From NCBI GenBank assembly GCA_947467315.1, contig CANIID010000008.1:1-42833 (forward strand): a stretch of DNA of 42,833 bases, read 5' to 3'. This stretch comes from Betaproteobacteria bacterium (GTDB lineage: Bacteria; Pseudomonadota; Gammaproteobacteria; Burkholderiales; SG8-41). Below, in pieces: positions 38,977 through 42,833 of this stretch (its first letter is position 1; each line of letters starts with the position of its first letter). The translations under genes were made by a program, and so were the position numbers. A model generated the notes under the pieces. The model ran no database searches, was not told the DNA's origin, and saw nothing but the letters and a program-made list of their open reading frames with translations.

Positions 38977-39663
38977 ATGAAAGACGCCTTGCATGTCGGC
39001 CTGATGGTGCCGAGCAATAACACCACCATGGAGCGTGAATTGCTGGCGTGGCTGCCGGCAGGGTCAACGTGCAATACGCAGCGTATCCCGCGTGGCAAGG
39101 GGCTGCTGACGAAAGAGGTGTTGCCGGAATACGTGGCGCAGGCGCTGTTGCTGGCGAAAGTGTTTAGTGATCCCGCCATTGATGTGGTGGCCTATGGTTG
39201 CACCGCGGCGGGTTTTATTTCAGGCCCGGCGGGCGATGCCGCGCTGCAATCCAACCTTGCGAAAGTCACCGGCAAAAACGTGGTGACGACGGCGCGCTCA
39301 ATGGTGACGGCGTTGCAGGAGGCTGGCGTTAAAAACATTGCGCTGGTGACGCCGTATCTCGATACGGTGAACACGCAATTGAAAGCCTTTCTCACCGACG
39401 GCGGCATCACGGTCAAGCGCTTCAACAGTTTTTATGTGCAGAACACCGATGAACTCGGCCGCATCGAAGCGCATCAGGTAGCGAAGCTGGCGCGCGAAAC
39501 CATGGCGGATGATTGTGAGGCGATGTTCATCGGCTGCTCGCAATTGCCCACGTGCGAAATTCTGGCCGATCTGGAACGTGAGTTCGGGCGGCCTGCGTTC
39601 TCGTCAATACAGGTCACGGCGCGGCGAGCGCAGCGCGCGGCGCAGGGGCAAGTAGCGGCATGA
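38977..39663 (+). CDS. Maleate isomerase/Asp-Glu racemase-superfamily enzyme (copy 2)
   Basis: 228 residues. The two active-site cysteines are Cys75 in VAYGCTAAG and Cys187 in MFIGCSQLPT, and the binding loop near the N-terminus is MVPSNNTTMERE. These agree better with classical maleate isomerase (AYGCTS type) than copy 1, which has a CC pair. AGAGGAAAAG precedes ATG 38977. The gene is divergent from TctC copy 10, an arrangement that suggests uptake and isomerisation of a cis-dicarboxylate such as maleate, or racemisation of an acid. Behind it lie only decayed genes. Asp racemase, arylmalonate decarboxylase or hydantoin racemase activity cannot be ruled out. Confidence 0.85.
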   Translation: MKDALHVGLMVPSNNTTMERELLAWLPAGSTCNTQRIPRGKGLLTKEVLPEYVAQALLLAKVFSDPAIDVVAYGCTAAGFISGPAGDAALQSNLAKVTGKNVVTTARSMVTALQEAGVKNIALVTPYLDTVNTQLKAFLTDGGITVKRFNSFYVQNTDELGRIEAHQVAKLARETMADDCEAMFIGCSQLPTCEILADLEREFGRPAFSSIQVTARRAQRAAQGQVAA

Positions 39664-39671
39664 GGGGGCTG

Positions 39672-39701
39672 TAATAATGTTGTTTATAAACATATAGTTA
39701 C
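39672..39701 (-). repeat. AT-rich dispersed element, copy H
   Basis: On the minus strand it reads GTAACTATATGTTTATAA then ACAACATTATTA. GTAACTATATGTTT agrees with copy G. It covers the place where the start of the decayed TctC gene would be. Confidence 0.6.
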
Positions 39702-39702
39702 G

Positions 39703-39946
39703 ATTGTTACCGGACTGCTGCTTGGCGCACCAGCTTTCGCACAGCAGTGGCCCGCCCGCCATCTGCGCATCGTTGTGCCGTATGCGGCGGGCTCGTTCAC
39801 CGAGGCCGGCGCGGCGGACTACGATATGTCGTACTGGTGGGGCCTGGCGGCGCCCGCAGGCACGCCCGCCGGGATGCAGCCGTGTTGAAAACGAAACCCA
39901 AACCTGGCGCACGCTGATCGCCAAGGCCGGGGTGAAGATTAAGTAA
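39703..39946 (+). pseudogene. Decayed TctC/Bug receptor gene (copy 11)
   Basis: Three recognisable pieces of a receptor remain. First is a signal peptide and N-terminus, TGLLLGAPAFAQQWPA with RIVVPYAAGS. It is joined in frame to a piece from the second domain, EAGAADYDMSYWWGLAAPAG, so about 200 codons have been deleted. After a stop and a shift of frame comes the typical C-terminus ETQTWRTLIAKAGVKIK. No start codon is left, since element copy H occupies that place. It cannot give a working receptor. Confidence 0.82.
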
Positions 39947-39972
39947 AAAAATAAATAAAAACATAATGTTGC
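39943..39972 (-). repeat. AT-rich dispersed element, copy I
   Basis: On the minus strand it reads GCAACATTATGTTTTTA followed by TTTATTTTTTTAC. It overlaps the TAA end of the receptor pseudogene and stops directly before the ATG of the next decayed gene. Confidence 0.58.
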
Positions 39973-39973
39973 A

Positions 39974-40416
39974 ATGGCATTTCGTCAATGCTGGATACGT
40001 TTTGTTGTGGCCGTCAGTGTCTTGATGGTGACTGCCTGTAGCGCCGCGCCGGATATTTCCCCGCCCGTGAGCATCGCCATCGCCGCGCGCAGCGTGTAAG
40101 CACCCTGAAGCAGGCGAAGCTGCACAACACACCGAGCACCCACGCAGCGTTTGAGCTATTCGCCCAACAAAAACTGGATGCACTGGTTGGCCTGCGCCCG
40201 CGGTTGGCGGTGGATGCGCAGATGATGCCGGGTGCGCGCATCGTCGAAGGCCGCTTCATGGTGGTGGAGCAGGCCATCTCCACGCCAAGGCAACGCGAAG
40301 CCGGCACGCGCTATGTGCGTGAGTTCACCGAAGACGTAAAGGCCAGTGGCTGGCTCGCGCGTTCGCTCGAACGGCATGGCGTGCAGCGCGTTGCAGTGGC
40401 GCCATTGGTGCGGTGA
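39974..40416 (+). pseudogene. Decayed extracellular solute-binding protein gene (family 3-like)
   Basis: The 5' part (39974-40099) is a 41-codon frame with a lipoprotein-type signal, VVAVSVLMVTAC, with the lipobox Cys at 22, and then a premature TAA. In another frame, from about 40093 to the TGA at 40416, lies a clear C-terminus of an amino-acid-type binding protein: TLKQAKLHNTPSTHAAFELF, QKLDALVGLRPRL, QAISTPRQREAG and VREFTEDVKASGWLAR. The middle of the protein (roughly 150 codons) is missing. So a deletion with frame loss has destroyed the gene. The C-terminal piece might still be translated but would not be exported. Confidence 0.75.
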
Positions 40417-40555
40417 TCCGGAAACGCGACCTGCTTCCGTCGCACTGAAGTCATAAATCACTTCATGTAGCCGCGCTGCGGAACTGAATTCTCATCGCTT
40501 GATCGATGCAGACCTGTGTCGCCACCTTTTTATCAGGAGTAAATAAATCACACTC

Positions 40556-40583
40556 GATACCTTGGTATCGATACTTTGGTATC
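40556..40583. promoter_or_regulatory. Tandem operator-like repeat GATACYTTGGTATC
   Basis: GATACCTTGGTATC (40556-40569) is followed directly by GATACTTTGGTATC (40570-40583), with one base different. Each has GATAC/GGTATC inverted arms, so each could bind a dimer; a single-sided copy, GATACCTTAG, recurs at 40847. The site lies 460 bases before the RTX start. The binding protein is unknown. Confidence 0.45.
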
Positions 40584-40860
40584 GGTCCTACCTTTTCGCA
40601 GGTATGTCACCAAAAACAAATTGCGCACAAGCGGGCGGTCTGATAGAGGGCTTTAAGTGTTTCAGCTAAGCCTATGTGCCATAAAGACTTTCCTTTTTTA
40701 AATGCTACAGGCACACATATTTTAGTGTGAGCTATTTAACGCTACCGCTCATATTCCAGTGACGTATCGCGTCACATAGTGCCGCAATAGTGTCAGTGGC
40801 GGCTCAAATACACCGGAACAGAAGCATTTATTCCCATTCCAATATCGATACCTTAGTCCC

Positions 40861-40901
40861 GTAGATTTTTGCCTACAGACTTGTAGGATGCGTTCCTACA
40901 T
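40861..40901 (+). promoter_or_regulatory. Competing stem-loops (attenuator-like) in the RTX leader
   Basis: TGTAGGA at 40882-40888 can pair with TCCTACA at 40894-40900 (loop TGCGT) or with CCTACA at 40872-40877 (loop GACT), and GTAG at 40861 can in turn pair with that CCTAC. The pairings exclude each other, as in an RNA switch, but no known riboswitch class is recognised. It could also be a DNA-binding palindrome. Confidence 0.4.
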
Positions 40902-41040
40902 GTCACAGGTCTGTGTCTTGGCGCGGAATGCAAGAGCGGATTAGGTGATGGCAGGTATTGATGATTAGAGTGGGGCTGATGGCGGCCTCAACGAACTCAG
41001 GGTTTTTGATTAGTTGGTTAACTTTTGCGGGGAGCACACC

Positions 41041-42833
41041 ATGGCTATAACAATCGACGGCATCACCTACGACGACGACACCAATGGCACGAAGAAGGCA
41101 GACATCATCGACCAGTGGGGCGTGTGGACGTGGAACGGATCCAGATATGTGCTGGTCGTCGGAAGCAGTGGTACTGACGATGGAACCATGAAAGTTGGCT
41201 CCATGAATGTATCGAGCTACAACGACCTCGTCTATGGCGGTTCGGGTGACGACAAAATCTATGGCGGCAGAGGGAAGGATCGACTGTACGGCGACGCCGG
41301 CGATGATGTGCTCTATGGAGACGTCGTAGTAACTGCCCACAATACCAGTACGGGCGTGGTCTCGGCTGCTTACGATTTGACGCTCGCGCAAGGCGCCTCC
41401 TCCGACGTACTGATCGGCGGGCAGGGTAATGACACGGCGTATGGTGGGGAAGGCGACGATCAGTTATTCGGCGGGCAGGGCAAGGACCTACTCTATGGCG
41501 ACGGCGGCAACGACACGTTGTACGGCGGCGAGGGCAAGGACACTCTGCACGGTGGTTTGGGCGATGACTCCCTCGACGGGGGAACGGGTAGGGATGACCT
41601 CCGAGGCGGGGACGGAAAAGACACGCTTTACGGCGGCAAGGGTGCAGATACGCTCGATGGCGGGCTGGGCGATGATAAGCTCTATGGCGGTCAGGGCGAA
41701 GACAAGCTAGTCGGTGGCGACGGCAACGACGCCCTCGACGGCGGCAAAGGGGGCGACCTGCTTACGGGTGGCACTGGAGACGATCGCTTTGTCTACAACG
41801 GCAAATCCGACTCGCCGTTCACTGCCGGCTGGGGCGGGTGGGATGAGATTACCGACTTAAGATGCGGTCTGGATAAGATCGATCTGACCAAGCTGACCGA
41901 TCCAGCCACCACGGCGGACGATCTTATTTGGGGCAATACCACAGCGACCGCGCACGGCGTCTGGTACGAGCAAACAGCGCCCGGCACCTACGTTGTCTAT
42001 ATCAATCTCGGCGGCGCCCATCATGATGATGACGATGACGGCGAGCATGAAGATGACGACCGGCGCAGCCGCGACTCCGACTACACCACCTACGGCGGTT
42101 CAACCTACGGCGCGAACGACGATGGATCGGATGACGACAACGAGCACGGCGACGGCCACTCCGTCGGGAGCTCACACACCAGCGCCATTACGCCGGATAT
42201 GGCGATCATCGTGCATACGGTTGACGGACAGCCGCCAACTGCGGCGGATTTTCTGGGGGTGGTGGCTGGTGCGAATAGCGCGCCGGCACTGAGTGACACA
42301 ACTGATCCGGCGGCGGTGGATGAACTGATCAACGCCGCAGCGCAAGACCTCGCACCGATCACCGGCAGCTTTGCGGTGGCTGATGTCGACGTGGGCAACA
42401 CCCTGACGCCGACAGTGGTTGGTGCCCCGACAGTCTTACTTGATAACGTCGCCTTTAGCCTGCCGGCTGGTGCTGCGGCATTGATAGCGGGCAGTGCATT
42501 TATGTTGACGGGTGCGAGTTCTAATGGTGGATCGGTCAACATTGGCTATACCTATAACCCGACGGCCGCAAACCTTGACTTTCTGGACGAAGGGCAGAGC
42601 CTGACTATTACATATGTGGTGCAAGTTAGTGATGGCGTGGTCAGCTCGGGTACACAGAATATCACCATCACAATCACAGGCACTAACGACGATGCGATCG
42701 TGACGGTGGTAGATGTCACCGACACGGAAGCCGACGTCTCGACGCCGGCCTCGTTCTTCATTGCGAACCAGGTATCGCAGACGGACGCCGACACGCAGGA
42801 CGCGACGTTCATGGACTACGTGGCGAACTCGGG
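41041..42833 (+). CDS. RTX calcium-binding, VCBS/cadherin-like repeat protein (3' end outside window)
   Basis: The frame is open to the last base: at least 597 residues. After 60 residues come 17 glycine-rich nonapeptides of the GGxGxDxLx type: three ([27 protein letters not shown]), a 25-residue linker, then fourteen more from GGQGNDTAY to GGTGDDRFV near 250. These fold into Ca-binding beta-rolls outside the cell. Residues about 327-378 are extremely rich in Asp, His and Glu ([14 protein letters not shown]). From 400 a VCBS/cadherin-like domain begins ([40 protein letters not shown]). No Sec signal is present, which fits type I secretion with a C-terminal signal beyond the window. Such proteins are adhesins, surface-layer proteins or biofilm proteins. 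RTX repeats this near the N-terminus are not the usual order. Confidence 0.88.
   Translation, partial: MAITIDGITYDDDTNGTKKADIIDQWGVWTWNGSRYVLVVGSSGTDDGTMKVGSMNVSSYNDLVYGGSGDDKIYGGRGKDRLYGDAGDDVLYGDVVVTAHNTSTGVVSAAYDLTLAQGASSDVLIGGQGNDTAYGGEGDDQLFGGQGKDLLYGDGGNDTLYGGEGKDTLHGGLGDDSLDGGTGRDDLRGGDGKDTLYGGKGADTLDGGLGDDKLYGGQGEDKLVGGDGNDALDGGKGGDLLTGGTGDDRFVYNGKSDSPFTAGWGGWDEITDLRCGLDKIDLTKLTDPATTADDLIWGNTTATAHGVWYEQTAPGTYVVYINLGGAHHDDDDDGEHEDDDRRSRDSDYTTYGGSTYGANDDGSDDDNEHGDGHSVGSSHTSAITPDMAIIVHTVDGQPPTAADFLGVVAGANSAPALSDTTDPAAVDELINAAAQDLAPITGSFAVADVDVGNTLTPTVVGAPTVLLDNVAFSLPAGAAALIAGSAFMLTGASSNGGSVNIGYTYNPTAANLDFLDEGQSLTITYVVQVSDGVVSSGTQNITITITGTNDDAIVTVVDVTDTEADVSTPASFFIANQVSQTDADTQDATFMDYVANS

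Larger units (their letters stand above)
40417..41040. other. Long non-coding leader region of the RTX gene
   Basis: 624 bases without a credible gene, lower in GC than the surroundings. It contains a tandem 14-base palindrome (40556-40583), a small hairpin GTGACG-5-CGTCAC (40759-40775), a further GATACCTTAG half-site at 40847 and a set of competing stems (40861-40901). The RTX start is preceded by GGGGAG at 41027. Frames on the minus strand around 40900-41390 are mirror images of the RTX gene and not real. Confidence 0.6.

Noticed and set aside
40417-41040. Known riboswitch, tRNA or small RNA in the RTX leader
   Set aside because: No consensus core of a class I can recognise and no cloverleaf. 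Only the simple competing stems and the palindromes are reported.
40903-41391. Open frame of 162 codons on the minus strand at the start of the RTX gene
   Set aside because: The plus strand gives a clear RTX protein with a ribosome-binding site. The minus frame has no motif and reads through the repeat DNA backwards.
41221-41811. Regular GGC-GGC-GAC tandem pattern that could be taken for a DNA satellite or CRISPR-like array
   Set aside because: The period is 27 bases, codon-based, and encodes RTX nonapeptides; there are no spacers.

Overview
The window is a GC-rich, gene-dense stretch that looks betaproteobacterial (Burkholderiales-like). The evidence is ten intact and one broken receptor gene of the TctC/Bug family, an expansion typical of that class, together with CaiB/BaiF, MmgE/PrpD, BKACE and glutaconate-type CoA-transferase genes and many intergenic palindromic repeats. 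I see no rRNA, tRNA, CRISPR array or transposase. The organism assignment is inference from gene content only.

Layout. 1-1965: end of an acyl-CoA dehydrogenase, a TctC receptor, and a decayed second copy of the dehydrogenase 3' end. 1966-5626: a non-catabolic insert with a winged-helix/nucleotidyltransferase pair (toxin-antitoxin-like, with a visible promoter and palindromic operator) and an AAA ATPase with a DUF4143-type C-terminus; between them lies a 78-base remnant of the start of the CoA-transferase gene that follows at 5665. 5665-13389 (+): CaiB/BaiF CoA-transferase, thiol-dioxygenase-like cupin, long amidase, MmgE/PrpD, maleate-isomerase/Asp-racemase-like enzyme, tiny membrane protein, TctC. 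13540-23309 (-): a long operon-like run, read from 23309 downwards as TctC, acyl-CoA ligase, SDR, CoA-transferase alpha and beta, citryl-CoA-lyase-like protein, BKACE, SDR, flavoprotein. 23466-25943 (+): the divergent partner, a TctC plus a paralogous flavoprotein. 26119-27427: two convergent dimeric alpha/beta-barrel-like proteins. 27463-37781 (+): TctC, TctC, MmgE/PrpD, MetE-like, TctC, MmgE/PrpD, TctC, TctC, Asp-box beta-propeller. 37938-39663: divergent TctC and a second maleate-isomerase-like gene. 39672-40416: two decayed binding-protein genes. 40417-41040: a non-coding leader rich in palindromes. 41041-end: a large RTX/VCBS-type protein cut off by the window.

How the genes may work together (inference): the receptors would capture different carboxylates in the periplasm. 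No TctA/TctB membrane subunit is present, so they must share a transporter coded elsewhere or act as sensors. The enzymes suit breakdown of organic acids as CoA thioesters: activation by ligase or CoA-transferase, oxidation by flavoproteins, SDRs and the acyl-CoA dehydrogenase, and C-C cleavage by BKACE and the citrate-synthase-like protein. The actual substrates cannot be read from the sequence.

The least explained signal is a dispersed AT-rich element of about 30 bases (core TATTTGTTTTTA) that I find ten times on both strands. Copies lie between genes, at stop codons, at the start of receptor genes, and inside two coding regions where they seem to replace sequence of equal length. Separately, GTAG-type REP pairs begin exactly at the stop codons of all three MmgE/PrpD genes, and a TGAGGCG heptamer array sits at the stop codons of three genes of the minus-strand operon.
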